DNA of 64,000 bases from Acidobacteriota bacterium (GCA_016700075.1 CP065000.1:3224001-3288000), one strand, 5' to 3'; numbered from the stretch's first letter, positions 42,068 through 51,134 are shown. The notes: generated by a model from the sequence alone, not told the origin. A program made the numbers and translations.

Positions 42068-44089
42068 ATGACCGACACGACACGAACGCCGAATCGCCTG
42101 AAAGACGAAACAAGTCCGTATCTGCAGCAGCACGCCAATAATCCCGTCGATTGGTATCCATGGTGCGATGAAGCATTTGAGCGGGCAAGGGCTGAAGATA
42201 AGCCCGTGATCGTCAGCATAGGCTACTCGGCGTGCCATTGGTGCCATGTGATGGAGCACGAAAGTTTCGAGGATGAGGAAGTCGCCGCGGTTATGAACGA
42301 GCGGTTCATAAACATCAAGGTCGATATGGAAGAACGGCCTGATGTCGATCAGATATACATGAGTTTCGTGCAGCTTACGACGGGACGCGGCGGTTGGCCG
42401 ATGAATGTTTTCGTCACGCCGGACAAACTGCCGTTCTTCGGCGGAACATATTTCCCGCCATCGCCGCGATACGGAATGCCGTCCTGGAGGCAAATATTAC
42501 TTAGTATCTCCGAGGCATGGAACGAGCGGCGTGATGAGCTGATGAGCTCAGCGGACGATATTCTCGGTGAGTTGCGGCGAATGACACAGACGGGTGGTTC
42601 GTCGCCGGTCAATTCCGAATTGCTCGATGTGGCCTATCAGAGTTTTGTGCGTTCGTTCGACGCGACCAATGGCGGTTGGGGCGGTGCACCTAAGTTCCCG
42701 CAGGCGATGTCGATGGACTTTCTCTTGAGATATTGGTATCGCACGGGCGAACAGAAGGCTCTTGATATGGTCGCCTTTACTGCGAAAAAGATGGCCCGCG
42801 GCGGAATTTATGACCAGCTCGGCGGCGGATTTCACCGTTATGCGGTCGATTCGATCTGGCTGGTGCCGCATTTTGAAAAGATGCTCTACGACAATGCTCA
42901 GTTGATCAGGCTGTACGTGCACCTTTTTCAGATCACCGGTGATGAAGAGTTTCGCTGCGTAGCTATCGAAACGATCGAGTATGTCATTCGCGAAATGCTC
43001 GACGAGAAAGGCGGATTCTACTCTGCTCAGGATGCCGACAGCGAAGGCGAAGAAGGGAAGTTTTTCGTATGGACGCCGGAGCAAGCGGCTGATGTATTAG
43101 GTGAAGATGATGCTGCTATATTCAACAAAACATATGATGTTGCGGCGTCTGGTAATTTTGAAGGGGCGAGCATATTGAATCTACGACGTATCCCAGATGA
43201 AGAGATACTTTCGACCCGCGAGAAGTTTACAGAAATGCGGGCAAGGCTCTTTTCGGAGAGGGAAATGCGTGTCAAGCCGCTGCGTGATGATAAGGTGCTG
43301 ACCGCATGGAACGGGCTGATGTTGGCTGCATTCTCGGAGAGCGGAAGGGTCTTTGGTGAGACGCGATATCTTCAGATTGCCCGAGCGAATGCCGACTTTC
43401 TCCTTTCGCAATTGTCCAAGGACGGACGTTTGCTGCGGACTTGGAAAGACGGCGAGGCGAAACTGAACGGATATATTGAGGACTACGCAAACCTAGTGGA
43501 TGGGCTTCTGGAATTGTTTCAGGCGACCGGCGAACTAAGATATCTGGATGCCTCGCGCTCGTTAGCTGACGCGATGATCGAGCATTTCTGGGACGATGAT
43601 GAGGGCGGTTTGTTCTTTACCTCAGACGATCATGAGGAACTTATCGTCCGCAACAAGGACTTTTACGACAACGCGACGCCGTCGGGAAACTCGGTCGCTG
43701 CTGACGTTTTCTTAAAACTGGAGCGGCTGACCGGCGAAGGGAAATATGAGAGCTACGCTGTGTCGATATTACGGTTGGCCGCAGGGAAGGCAGTCCGGCA
43801 TCCGCAGGCTTTCGGGCGAGCGTTGTCTGCCATGGAGTTTTCTATCGGTGAAAGCCGAGAGGTCGTCATAACGGGGCCTGTCGGAAGCGAGGTCGAAAGA
43901 ATTGTCGATATGGCTTATATGCCAAATGCTGTCATCGCAAAGCTTCGCGATGGAGATGATGAGGACAAGCTCCCGATATTCGAGGGACGCGAAGGAGGCG
44001 ATGCTAAGGTGTACGTCTGTAAGGAAATGGTTTGCGAACGCCCGATATTCAGTGCCGGCGAGTTGGCGGAATTACTGAGATCGACATAG
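42068..44089 (+). CDS. YyaL/SSP411-family thioredoxin-domain protein (DUF255)
   Basis: Cytoplasmic protein of 673 residues. The N-terminal ~160 residues are the DUF255 thioredoxin-like domain with the signature SPYLQQHANNPVDWYPW and the CxxC site YSACHWCHVMEHESF; DMEERPDVDQIYM is also diagnostic. The rest resembles an alpha/alpha-barrel of the N-acylglucosamine 2-epimerase/six-hairpin type (GGIYDQLGGGFHRYAVD, PHFEKMLYDNAQL, GGFYSAQDADSEGEEG, TAWNGLMLAAFSESGR). Relatives occur from bacteria to mammals (SPATA20); the biochemical role is not settled. It is followed by a terminator shared with the convergent lipoprotein gene. Confidence 0.92.
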   Translation: MTDTTRTPNRLKDETSPYLQQHANNPVDWYPWCDEAFERARAEDKPVIVSIGYSACHWCHVMEHESFEDEEVAAVMNERFINIKVDMEERPDVDQIYMSFVQLTTGRGGWPMNVFVTPDKLPFFGGTYFPPSPRYGMPSWRQILLSISEAWNERRDELMSSADDILGELRRMTQTGGSSPVNSELLDVAYQSFVRSFDATNGGWGGAPKFPQAMSMDFLLRYWYRTGEQKALDMVAFTAKKMARGGIYDQLGGGFHRYAVDSIWLVPHFEKMLYDNAQLIRLYVHLFQITGDEEFRCVAIETIEYVIREMLDEKGGFYSAQDADSEGEEGKFFVWTPEQAADVLGEDDAAIFNKTYDVAASGNFEGASILNLRRIPDEEILSTREKFTEMRARLFSEREMRVKPLRDDKVLTAWNGLMLAAFSESGRVFGETRYLQIARANADFLLSQLSKDGRLLRTWKDGEAKLNGYIEDYANLVDGLLELFQATGELRYLDASRSLADAMIEHFWDDDEGGLFFTSDDHEELIVRNKDFYDNATPSGNSVAADVFLKLERLTGEGKYESYAVSILRLAAGKAVRHPQAFGRALSAMEFSIGESREVVITGPVGSEVERIVDMAYMPNAVIAKLRDGDDEDKLPIFEGREGGDAKVYVCKEMVCERPIFSAGELAELLRST

Positions 44090-44090
44090 C

Positions 44091-44123
44091 AAAAAGGCCC
44101 GAACGCCTTATGCGATCGGGCCT
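44091..44123. terminator. bidirectional terminator between the YyaL-like and lipoprotein genes
   Basis: AGGCCCGA (44095-44102) and TCGGGCCT (44116-44123) form an 8-bp stem. On the minus strand it is followed by TTTT, so it mainly serves the leftward lipoprotein gene, and it sits two bases after the stop of the rightward gene. Confidence 0.75.
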
Positions 44124-44148
44124 CGAATTGCTTCCAAGAAGCGACGAA

Positions 44149-44442
44149 CTATTTCTTGTCGTCTTTCTTCTCGTCTTTCTTGTCATCCGTTTTCGCAGCA
44201 TTAGCAGCAGTGTTCGAAGCCGTATTAGCAGCGTTCGAAACAGCATTAGCAGCGGTCTGAGCAGCGTTGGCAGCCGAATTGGCAGCCGTCTGAGCAGCAT
44301 TAGCAGCAGTCTGCATAGCGTTAGCGGCAGCATTTATCGCGTTAGCAGCAGCCTTGTTTGCATTGGTTGCGGTGTTGTCGCCGCAAGCCATACCGAGTGC
44401 ACCGAGTGCGAGAACGCCTGTGAGGGCAATAATTTTTTTCAT
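44149..44442 (-). CDS. Ala/Asn-repeat lipoprotein A
   Basis: Small lipoprotein of 97 residues. The signal peptide ends in the lipobox LGMAC, predicting a lipidated cysteine at position 20. The mature chain is low in complexity: repeats of AANA, AANAAQTAANA and AANTASNTAANA with heptad-like spacing, then a charged tail (KTDDKKDEKKDDKK). The Ala-rich part could form a long helix in the manner of Lpp, though the Asn content is unusual. A near-perfect sigma-70 promoter lies 108 bases upstream. A second lipoprotein of the same type follows upstream at 44677-44967, so the two are probably paralogues. Confidence 0.8.
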   Translation of the reverse strand: MKKIIALTGVLALGALGMACGDNTATNANKAAANAINAAANAMQTAANAAQTAANSAANAAQTAANAVSNAANTASNTAANAAKTDDKKDEKKDDKK

Positions 44443-44556
44443 AGCAAGAATATTCTCCTGTTCTTCTCAAAGATTAGATCTAATTTAAACCAGGGCCACG
44501 CAAGCATGACCATTGTTCCTTGACGTCAAAAAACGACAAAGTGCGGAACAACCGTC

Positions 44557-44585
44557 AATATAATTTTGTAATAGTGGCTTGTCAA
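44557..44585 (-). promoter_or_regulatory. near-consensus sigma-70 promoter of lipoprotein A
   Basis: Minus strand TTGACA - 17 bases - TATATT. Predicted transcription start is near 44550, giving a leader of about 108 bases before the lipoprotein ATG. Confidence 0.75.
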
Positions 44586-44632
44586 GTGGCTAAAAAGCGA
44601 AAACCGGTCATCAAACCCGCGACAATTGAAAA

Positions 44633-44654
44633 GGCCTCGCCCGAAGGCGAGGCC
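44633..44654 (-). terminator. terminator of lipoprotein B with UUCG loop
   Basis: Stem GGCCTCGCC / GGCGAGGCC of 9 bp; read on the minus strand the loop is TTCG, closed by C and G, the very stable UUCG tetraloop. It is followed by TTTTCA. Confidence 0.8.
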
Positions 44655-44676
44655 CAAGTCAGGTTCCGAAAAGAGA

Positions 44677-44967
44677 TTACTTCTTGTCGGTGTTTGCCGG
44701 CTTAGCAGCATTAGCTGCCGTGTTGGTTGCCGGTTTGGCATCGTTGGCAGCAGGCTTAGCAGCCGTATTCGAAGCAGCCGTGTTGGTGGCGTTCGAAGCA
44801 GGTGCTGTTTCAGCAGCAGGCATGTTGGTCGCCGGTGTGTTTGCCGGTTTGACAGCGTTTGCATTATTAGCCGGCTTGTTTGCATTGTTAGCCGGAGCGT
44901 CGCCGCCGCAAGCCATGCCGAGAGCGCTGAGGCCGAGGACAGTTGAAAGTGCGATTACCTTTTTCAT
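44677..44967 (-). CDS. Ala/Asn/Pro-repeat lipoprotein B
   Basis: Small lipoprotein of 96 residues, paralogous to the one at 44149-44442: the signal peptide MKKVIALSTVLGLSALGMAC has the same lipobox. ATG at 44967 is preferred to an upstream extension because the lipoprotein signal starts there. The mature part consists of loosely repeated NANKPANN, AASNTAAKPA and TNTAANAAKPANT, richer in proline than its partner, and ends in DKK. Proline suggests an extended rather than helical chain. A consensus promoter lies 110-140 bases upstream and a UUCG-loop terminator follows. Function unknown; a periplasmic spacer or envelope role is a guess. Confidence 0.78.
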   Translation of the reverse strand: MKKVIALSTVLGLSALGMACGGDAPANNANKPANNANAVKPANTPATNMPAAETAPASNATNTAASNTAAKPAANDAKPATNTAANAAKPANTDKK

Positions 44968-45077
44968 TTCTTTATTAAGACTCCTATTTCTTCTCAAAGT
45001 ATTTTCCCGTTTCCGGGAACTTGGCCGATCGAACACGGCCTTTTGCTCCAAGCTCTTTCTTTCTCAGAGCAAACGTT

Positions 45078-45106
45078 AAGATAGAGATTGCTGATGCTTT
45101 TGTCAA
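45078..45106 (-). promoter_or_regulatory. near-consensus sigma-70 promoter of lipoprotein B
   Basis: Minus strand TTGACA - 17 bases - TATCTT, upstream of the lipoprotein at 44677-44967. The 322-base gap between the lipoprotein and the GGDEF gene holds this promoter and a weaker rightward one (TTGACG at 45172). Confidence 0.75.
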
Positions 45107-45289
45107 CAGAAAAACGGAGGCTTTTGAAAATATTTGTTTCGGCAATTTTCGCCGGAATCGAAGAAAAAAATGTTGACGCATGCGACATTGAGAATTTATC
45201 CTAAAACGTGGGCTCCAAACGCCCGTCCCAGCCTCTCGGTACCTCTATCTAGCCTTCCCAAAGAGCCCGCTCAGAATCACCATTTGATC

Positions 45290-46477
45290 ATGTCTGAAAT
45301 CAAATTTCCCTCGGCCGCAGCAACGACTTTCATAGCCGCTTTCGGAGCTTTTGCGATAGGTATAGCAGAGATCGATGCCGGCGCACGTATCGTCATTTTT
45401 ATTCTGATCGTAGCCGCCGCCACCGGTTTGACCTACCTGCAGCTGAGAGAAACCGATCGTCCGACCACTCGGAACGAGGACGATCCTGTAGAGATCCTCG
45501 ATGAGATCGAATCCGCTCTGGGCGAACGAGAAACCGCTCTGGCGAGTTCGCTGCACATTCCGGATGCGTTTCGGATCATAGTGGCAAGACTTCGATCGGT
45601 CACCAATTTTAGAGGTGCGGCGTTGTGGTTAGAGGGAGACAGCGCCGACAAGATCCTTGTGGTCGAAACGGAGGGAGACCATCAAAAGGCCTTTATTGAC
45701 AAACGAGCGGCCAAAGGCAGCGGCTTGGCAGGCAGGGCTTGGGAAAGCGGAAGGGTGGAATCCGGTTTCGAGTCAACTGAGCAATTGCCGTCAGTCGCTA
45801 TGCCTCTGAAACGCGGGGCGGAGACAATAGCTGTCCTGCAATTGGTTTTTGAACCCAGTTATAACCTTGCCAGGATAGACCGTTCCGTCTTTGATGCGAT
45901 CGCTATTCGATCGGAGCCGGTGATAGGGGCGTCGTTGGCTTTTGAAAAGAATTCGACAAACGCACTGATCGATGAGTTGACAGGTATCCCGAATGAGCGA
46001 GCATTCTACCTAGTCTTGGAGCAGCACGTAGCTGAGTCCCAGCGTCGGGGAGCCGATCGCCCGATAACTGTCGTTGCATTGAACATAAGAGACTTTGACG
46101 CGATCGTGCTTGCGTACGGCGGGGCCGCCGGTGACCGCGTCCTAACGGCCGTTTCAGGGATACTAAAGGAACTTCTTCGTTCGATGGACACTATCACCCG
46201 TTCACGCGGCGACGAGTTTTTGATCGTTTTGCCGACGGCCACGCGAGAGATCGCGACGGAGATAGTAGCGAGGATACACAGTGCCTTTTACACCCGAAAG
46301 ATAGAGATCGTGAATGGTGAGAGGCTTGAGATCAGGTTGAACATCGGGTCCGCGCATTTTGGCGAAGATGGCGATACGCCTGCAAGGTTGCTTCAGTCAG
46401 CAAGGCGTACAAGGGAATCCCGCCGTGACCTGCCTTCGGTACGTATAATCGATTTTCCGAACGACACGGCTGTTTGA
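45290..46477 (+). CDS. GAF-GGDEF protein (probable diguanylate cyclase)
   Basis: Protein of 395 residues. Two hydrophobic helices lie at the N-terminus (FIAAFGAFAIGIAEI and IVIFILIVAAATGLTYL), then a GAF-like domain (about 85-225), then a GGDEF domain (about 240-390) starting DELTGIPNERAFYLVL. The signature reads RGDEF instead of GGDEF; the first glycine is replaced by arginine. Variants of this kind are sometimes still active, so it may synthesise cyclic di-GMP or only bind GTP. ATG at 45290 is chosen; the frame is open 52 codons further upstream without a signal. A PilZ-domain protein, a possible cyclic di-GMP receptor, lies 6 kb downstream. Confidence 0.82.
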   Translation: MSEIKFPSAAATTFIAAFGAFAIGIAEIDAGARIVIFILIVAAATGLTYLQLRETDRPTTRNEDDPVEILDEIESALGERETALASSLHIPDAFRIIVARLRSVTNFRGAALWLEGDSADKILVVETEGDHQKAFIDKRAAKGSGLAGRAWESGRVESGFESTEQLPSVAMPLKRGAETIAVLQLVFEPSYNLARIDRSVFDAIAIRSEPVIGASLAFEKNSTNALIDELTGIPNERAFYLVLEQHVAESQRRGADRPITVVALNIRDFDAIVLAYGGAAGDRVLTAVSGILKELLRSMDTITRSRGDEFLIVLPTATREIATEIVARIHSAFYTRKIEIVNGERLEIRLNIGSAHFGEDGDTPARLLQSARRTRESRRDLPSVRIIDFPNDTAV

Positions 46478-46505
46478 CGCTTTGCGAAACGCAGGCTCAG
46501 GCTTA

Positions 46506-46543
46506 AACTCTCTCGTAGTTGATGTGGCTACGCGGGAGTTTTT
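46506..46543 (+). terminator. terminator-like hairpin just before the kinase gene
   Basis: AACTCTCTCGTAG and CTACGCGGGAGTT pair at 11 of 13 positions around a 9-base loop and run into TTTTT. The T-run is followed by CCT and then the kinase ATG at 46547, so a terminator-like element touches the next start codon. Confidence 0.6.
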
Positions 46544-46546
46544 CCT

Positions 46547-49432
46547 ATGCAAGTCGGCGATAAAATTGGCCGCTATATCATCCGGGATAAAATCGGTGCC
46601 GGAGGCATGGGCGATGTCTTCTTGGCTCATGACGAAAGCTTGCGGCGAGATGTCGCAATAAAGATGCTCGGCGGCGATGCCGTCAACGATCCCGAAAGGC
46701 TCTCGCGTTTTGCACAGGAAGCGAAGGCTGCGTCCGCTCTCAATCATCCGAATATTCTCACGATCTACGAATTCGTAGAGGACAACGAAATTCATTATTT
46801 GGTGACCGAGTTCGTGGCCGGCAGGCCGCTGCGCGATCTGATCATATCGAGGGATCTGCAATTCGAGCAGGCACTCAAGATCGCGGAACAAACTGCCTTT
46901 GCGTTGGATGCAGCACATTCCTCGGGCATAATTCATCGCGACATTAAACCCGATAATCTGATGATCCGCGAAGACGGGATCGTCAAAGTGTTGGATTTCG
47001 GCTTGGCGAAGCTGACCGAGAACGCGGTGTCGAACGAAGACGACGAGACGAGGGAGCTGTTTCAGACGAAAGCGGGGCAGATATTCGGGACGGCGAATTA
47101 CATGTCGCCGGAACAGGTGCGTGGGGTTCCGGATATCGACGGAAGGGCTGATATCTGGAGCTTGGGCGCAATGATGCACGAAATGTTCGCGGGCAAACCG
47201 CCGTTCAATGGTTCGACGTCCAGCGACATTATTGCCTCAATATTGAAAACGGACCCCCCGACGCTTCCAAGCGTAATGGCTGACTGTCCGCCGGAACTCG
47301 AACGCATCGTCAAAAAGGCCCTCAAAAAGGACCGTGCCGAAAGGTACCAAAGTGCTCGAGAACTTGGGCTGGATGTAAGAGCGCTAAGGAAACACGTCGA
47401 ATTTTCAAAGGAGTATGAACGGACAGAAGGGAATCTCTCGGCGGGTCAGGCTCCGGTGTCGGCGGAGATACAAGAGGGGAGCGTTGCAAAAAAGCGAAGA
47501 CCGTGGTTTTGGCTGTTAGTGCCGGTGTTGGCGGCGGCAGGCGTTATTCCCACTGCATTGATCTATTTTCAGTCGAGTAATGGTTTCTCCTCAGAAAATA
47601 TCCAAATCGCCGAGATCGCAAGCTGGGCAAGCCAACCGGGCGAGGTTTACGTTTCAGGATCATTTTCTCCGGACGGAAAGATGATCGCGTTCTCATCAAG
47701 CAAGAACGGCGGCAAACAGATCTTTGTGAAACAAGCGACGGCCGGCGAAGCGGTTCAGGTCACGCAAGGCGACGCAAGCTGTGAAAATCCGGTCTGGTCG
47801 CCGAACGGTGACGAGATCGCATATTTTTCGGATCGCGGGGGCAAGCCGGGAATATGGCGCATTCCAATACTCGGTGGTTCGGCTCAACTTGTAAGCGAAT
47901 TGAAGGACGGTGCGGCCGCCATCCGCGGTTGGCTGGCATCGGGCCATATATATTTTGAGGCTGATTCCGAACTACAAAGGGTCAATGCCGCCGGCGGGGT
48001 GCCGGAGCGTATGACCGGTTTCAAGGACGCTCAGCTTGCAGTCCGGAACGTAACCGTCTCGAGCGACGGTAAGAAAACGGCATTCACGGTTGCGAACGAA
48101 AGCTCGTGGGTGCTTTTAGCCGGCGATGAGAACGGCCGCAGCGGAAAAGAGATCTTTACGGGTGATTCTGAAGTGCGAAACATAGTCTGGCTGCCTTCGG
48201 GCGAAGGCCTCGTTTTCTCGACGCAGACTAGCGGGCGATTTCAGCTATTCGGCGCTGATATGCGAGGCGGTCAGCCGCGGCAATTGATGAATTCGGAACG
48301 TGACATTTTCGCTCTGGACGTCGCGTCAGATGGGTCGAAAATATTGTTGGGCTCCGCAAAAGAGGAGTCGGACATTTGGGCCGTTTCCGGGGGCCGAGAG
48401 TTTCCTGTAGCGTCAGAGATCAATTCGGAGCTTTGGCCCGATGTCTCACCTGACGGCAAGAGGCTCGTATTCCAGTCATCTAAAGAACTGAGTTTGGGAA
48501 ACGATCTTTTCACCGGCAAGCTAAGATCTAAGGAAATTGGGACAGAGAATCCGCAGGCGCAAGTCTCTGAAAAAGGATTTCTTCCTGTATTCTCGCCTGA
48601 CGGAAAACGCGTCGCTTTCCTAAGCGTCGAAGGTGAGAAGTATGTTCTGAACGTCGTTGCGTCTTCTGGAGGGGCGACGGTAAAGCTTACCAAGGATGGC
48701 GTCTCGCCGCCGTCGTATTCGATCCTGCCATATCTTCGTGTGCAGGCTAATGAATTCAGTTGGTCGCCTGACGGACAGCGGATCGCCTTTGCATCACGCA
48801 GAAACGGAGTATCGAACATTTGGACGGCAGGCGTGGATGGCGAGGGAGAAAAGCCTTTTACATCCAATGAGTACGGGGAAGTCTATTTTTATTCGCCAAT
48901 TTGGTCGCCAGACGGAAACTCGGTTGCTTTTACGACCAGAATGCGCGAAACCGGAGCTGACGGCAAACAGAAGTACGGCGTGCGTATTGCATCGGAAGAC
49001 GGAGTAGCACGAGAACTGTACGGCGGCAGCAGGTTTGTCAGGTCGCTCGGTTGGACAGCGGACGGCGGTGGGTTGATAATCGCCTTGCCGGAACAGCAAG
49101 AGACGGGGCGTACGTTTTCAGACGTCGAGATCGGAATGATCAACGTCGCTGATATGAAGTATTTGAAGGCCGCGTTATTAAAGAGCGCGTATTCGGGCAA
49201 TATTTTTCTTTCCAAAGACCGAACATTGATGGTATTTTCTGCTCGGAGAGAGGGAACAGACGATATTTGGACATTGTCGTTGGGCGGCGGTACAGAACGA
49301 AAGCTGACGAAGAACAGCGACCCGCGTCTTTTTTATTCTTCGCTTGCGGTTTCGCCTAACGGTGATTCCATATATTTCGGAAAACAATCAAGATATAGCC
49401 TTCTTTCAATGGTCACAAACTTCAAACAGTAG
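46547..49432 (+). CDS. PknB-type Ser/Thr protein kinase with extracytoplasmic beta-propeller
   Basis: Protein of 961 residues. A complete protein kinase domain (about 8-275) shows the glycine loop IGAGGMGDVFLAHD, the ATP lysine in DVAIKML, the catalytic loop IHRDIKPDNLM, DFGLAK and the APE-equivalent MSPEQVRG. A juxtamembrane segment leads to one transmembrane helix (about 318-342, WFWLLVPVLAAAGVIPTAL). The remaining ~600 residues are WD40-like PD40/TolB repeats (SFSPDGKMIAFSSS, VWSPNGDEIAYFSD, SWSPDGQRIAFASR, IWSPDGNSVAFTTR), probably two propellers in the periplasm that sense a ligand. It has no Shine-Dalgarno, and is followed after ten bases by a BON-domain gene. Confidence 0.92.
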   Translation: MQVGDKIGRYIIRDKIGAGGMGDVFLAHDESLRRDVAIKMLGGDAVNDPERLSRFAQEAKAASALNHPNILTIYEFVEDNEIHYLVTEFVAGRPLRDLIISRDLQFEQALKIAEQTAFALDAAHSSGIIHRDIKPDNLMIREDGIVKVLDFGLAKLTENAVSNEDDETRELFQTKAGQIFGTANYMSPEQVRGVPDIDGRADIWSLGAMMHEMFAGKPPFNGSTSSDIIASILKTDPPTLPSVMADCPPELERIVKKALKKDRAERYQSARELGLDVRALRKHVEFSKEYERTEGNLSAGQAPVSAEIQEGSVAKKRRPWFWLLVPVLAAAGVIPTALIYFQSSNGFSSENIQIAEIASWASQPGEVYVSGSFSPDGKMIAFSSSKNGGKQIFVKQATAGEAVQVTQGDASCENPVWSPNGDEIAYFSDRGGKPGIWRIPILGGSAQLVSELKDGAAAIRGWLASGHIYFEADSELQRVNAAGGVPERMTGFKDAQLAVRNVTVSSDGKKTAFTVANESSWVLLAGDENGRSGKEIFTGDSEVRNIVWLPSGEGLVFSTQTSGRFQLFGADMRGGQPRQLMNSERDIFALDVASDGSKILLGSAKEESDIWAVSGGREFPVASEINSELWPDVSPDGKRLVFQSSKELSLGNDLFTGKLRSKEIGTENPQAQVSEKGFLPVFSPDGKRVAFLSVEGEKYVLNVVASSGGATVKLTKDGVSPPSYSILPYLRVQANEFSWSPDGQRIAFASRRNGVSNIWTAGVDGEGEKPFTSNEYGEVYFYSPIWSPDGNSVAFTTRMRETGADGKQKYGVRIASEDGVARELYGGSRFVRSLGWTADGGGLIIALPEQQETGRTFSDVEIGMINVADMKYLKAALLKSAYSGNIFLSKDRTLMVFSARREGTDDIWTLSLGGGTERKLTKNSDPRLFYSSLAVSPNGDSIYFGKQSRYSLLSMVTNFKQ

Positions 49433-49441
49433 GAGAAAATT

Positions 49442-49843
49442 ATGAGACACCTTTCGTTCGGGACGGCGTTCCTGTTCTTTGTCCTGGTCTTTGCGTCCTC
49501 GGGTTCGGCATCGGCTCAAAGAGTCGACTGCAGGACCGTGACCGATGACCAGCTTGTTGAGACGCTGATGACAGCCGTCGGTGCGAAGTACGCCGATCAA
49601 ATGGAACACATCAACATCCGGAGCAAGGATCGCGTGGTGACGTTAGAGGGTTGGGCGACCACGAAGAAGGTTCGCAGCGATATTGAAAAGATCATCAAAA
49701 AGACCAAGTGCGTAAAGAAGGTGGTCAATAGACTCACCATCGGGGTCGGCGGCGGCTGCGGTCCGGGGACAAAGCCATGCGGCACGATATGCATACCTAT
49801 CGATGAGACATGCAACATCGGCAAAGGTTCGAAAGGCGACTAA
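49442..49843 (+). CDS. secreted BON-domain protein with Cys-rich tail
   Basis: Protein of 133 residues with a signal peptide (LSFGTAFLFFVLVFASSG, cleavage near ASAQR). The middle part is a BON domain (TDDQLVETLMTAVG, INIRSKDRVVTLEGWATT, VKKVVNRLTI), a fold linked to phospholipid or envelope interaction. The C-terminal 30 residues contain five cysteines in CGPGTKPCGTICIPIDETC, a pattern like small disulfide-linked knots. A good Shine-Dalgarno (AGGAGAA) precedes the ATG. It lies between the kinase and a papain-like protease gene, with which it is probably co-transcribed. Confidence 0.82.
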   Translation: MRHLSFGTAFLFFVLVFASSGSASAQRVDCRTVTDDQLVETLMTAVGAKYADQMEHINIRSKDRVVTLEGWATTKKVRSDIEKIIKKTKCVKKVVNRLTIGVGGGCGPGTKPCGTICIPIDETCNIGKGSKGD

Positions 49844-49860
49844 CGATCAACGAGCAACCG

Positions 49861-51114
49861 ATGAACATCTATACGTCTCGAAGTGGTGCAGTTAAGCCGA
49901 GGATCGCCGCCATCGGCATTGTTCTCTTGCTTGGTGTGCCGCTTCCGCAAATTGCCCAGAACACAGAAGATCTAATAATAAAGGCACGAGAGCAAGGGGC
50001 GTGTATCGATCAGCGGGGGCCTGACGCCCAAAGGGGCTACACATTTCGAGATGTAGAATTCCCTCCAAGGGTCGCAAAGGCATACGGCCCCCGAGGCAAA
50101 CGTTGGTACGAGAAGGTCCTCAGCACGATCATCCCGGGTTATCGTGTCGATCTGTTCGATTATAAAATCAATGACATTCGATTCATCGAGGGTACATACG
50201 GGCGGACAGTGCCGCTGGGAGAAACGGAACGCTCTCAAAAGATTCGTCGCGAGGCTGAAAAGAAGTTGAAAAAGGCGAACAAGTTCGCTAATCAGCAATG
50301 GGATAAATGGCTTGCCGGCCATCCGAACGCGACAGACGAGGAAAAAAGCCGTGTTCGAATGCGGATATTTGCGGGAACTTCAGGTTCGGATGGGTTGCCA
50401 AAGTTTGATTGGCGCGAAGCGGGGCTTGATCTTTTGCCGGCCGGAGACCAAGGCTTTCACTGCAATGCGTGTTGGGCTTTCTCGACCATCGACGCGATGC
50501 AGATCAGCCGTCAGCTTGAGGCGAGACGATCTGATCGCGGATCGCCTCGAGCGTCCGAAGATCTTCTGCCGAGCGTCCCTCGATTGGTCAGCTGTATGAT
50601 GCCAAAGGCCATTGGAGAAGAACTCTGCAGTATCAATTGGCACGGCGAGGCATTTTCGTACATGGTCGATCACGGCCTGCCGCTGGGACGCGGGGACGCA
50701 TATGACCAAAGCGGGTATCCGCAATGGCAGTGTGATAAGACAGCGTCGGTCAAGGCCTTGACCTGGGACTTTGTCAGCAGCACGCCGCAAAACGTTCCGA
50801 CGAATGAACAGATCAAGAAGGCACTCGTAACCTACGGCCCGCTTGTCGCGACGATGAACCTCGACTCCTGTCTGATACTTTATGGGGAAGGTATCTTCGA
50901 CGAGGAGCAATCGCAGGACGGGCCCTACCATATGCTGCTGATCGCCGGCTGGGATGACGAGCGCGGTGCATGGCTTGTAAAGAATTCCTTCGGTCCGGAA
51001 TGGGGCCAGAATGGTTTCGGCTGGGTAAAATACGGCAGCAATAATATTGGCAAATGGGCGGCCTGGGTGATGGCCGATCCGCGAGCCGAGGCGAAATTCG
51101 CTGCGATGCGCTAA
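49861..51114 (+). CDS. secreted papain-like (C1A) cysteine protease
   Basis: Protein of 417 residues; ATG at 49861 opens a signal peptide (RIAAIGIVLLLGVPLPQIA). A charged propeptide-like region of about 170 residues (EKKLKKANKFANQQWDKWL) precedes the C1A protease domain, which begins PKFDWREAGLDLLPAGDQG. The active site can be followed completely: oxyanion Gln in DQGFHC, nucleophile Cys204 in CNACWAFS, His357 in YHMLLIAGWD and Asn375 in VKNSFGPEWG. Bacterial papain-like proteases are uncommon; a secreted zymogen is the likely form. It starts 17 bases after the BON-protein gene. Confidence 0.88.
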   Translation: MNIYTSRSGAVKPRIAAIGIVLLLGVPLPQIAQNTEDLIIKAREQGACIDQRGPDAQRGYTFRDVEFPPRVAKAYGPRGKRWYEKVLSTIIPGYRVDLFDYKINDIRFIEGTYGRTVPLGETERSQKIRREAEKKLKKANKFANQQWDKWLAGHPNATDEEKSRVRMRIFAGTSGSDGLPKFDWREAGLDLLPAGDQGFHCNACWAFSTIDAMQISRQLEARRSDRGSPRASEDLLPSVPRLVSCMMPKAIGEELCSINWHGEAFSYMVDHGLPLGRGDAYDQSGYPQWQCDKTASVKALTWDFVSSTPQNVPTNEQIKKALVTYGPLVATMNLDSCLILYGEGIFDEEQSQDGPYHMLLIAGWDDERGAWLVKNSFGPEWGQNGFGWVKYGSNNIGKWAAWVMADPRAEAKFAAMR

Positions 51115-51134
51115 TTCTTTCGTGTGACAACTTT

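Noticed and set aside
44641..45079. Plus-strand frames rich in Ser/Arg and Ala/Leu over the lipoprotein genes
   Set aside because: They are mirror images of the Ala/Asn repeats; the minus frames have lipobox signals, promoters and terminators.
50380..50931. Minus-strand frame of 183 codons opposite the papain-like protease
   Set aside because: The forward strand carries a full catalytic triad.
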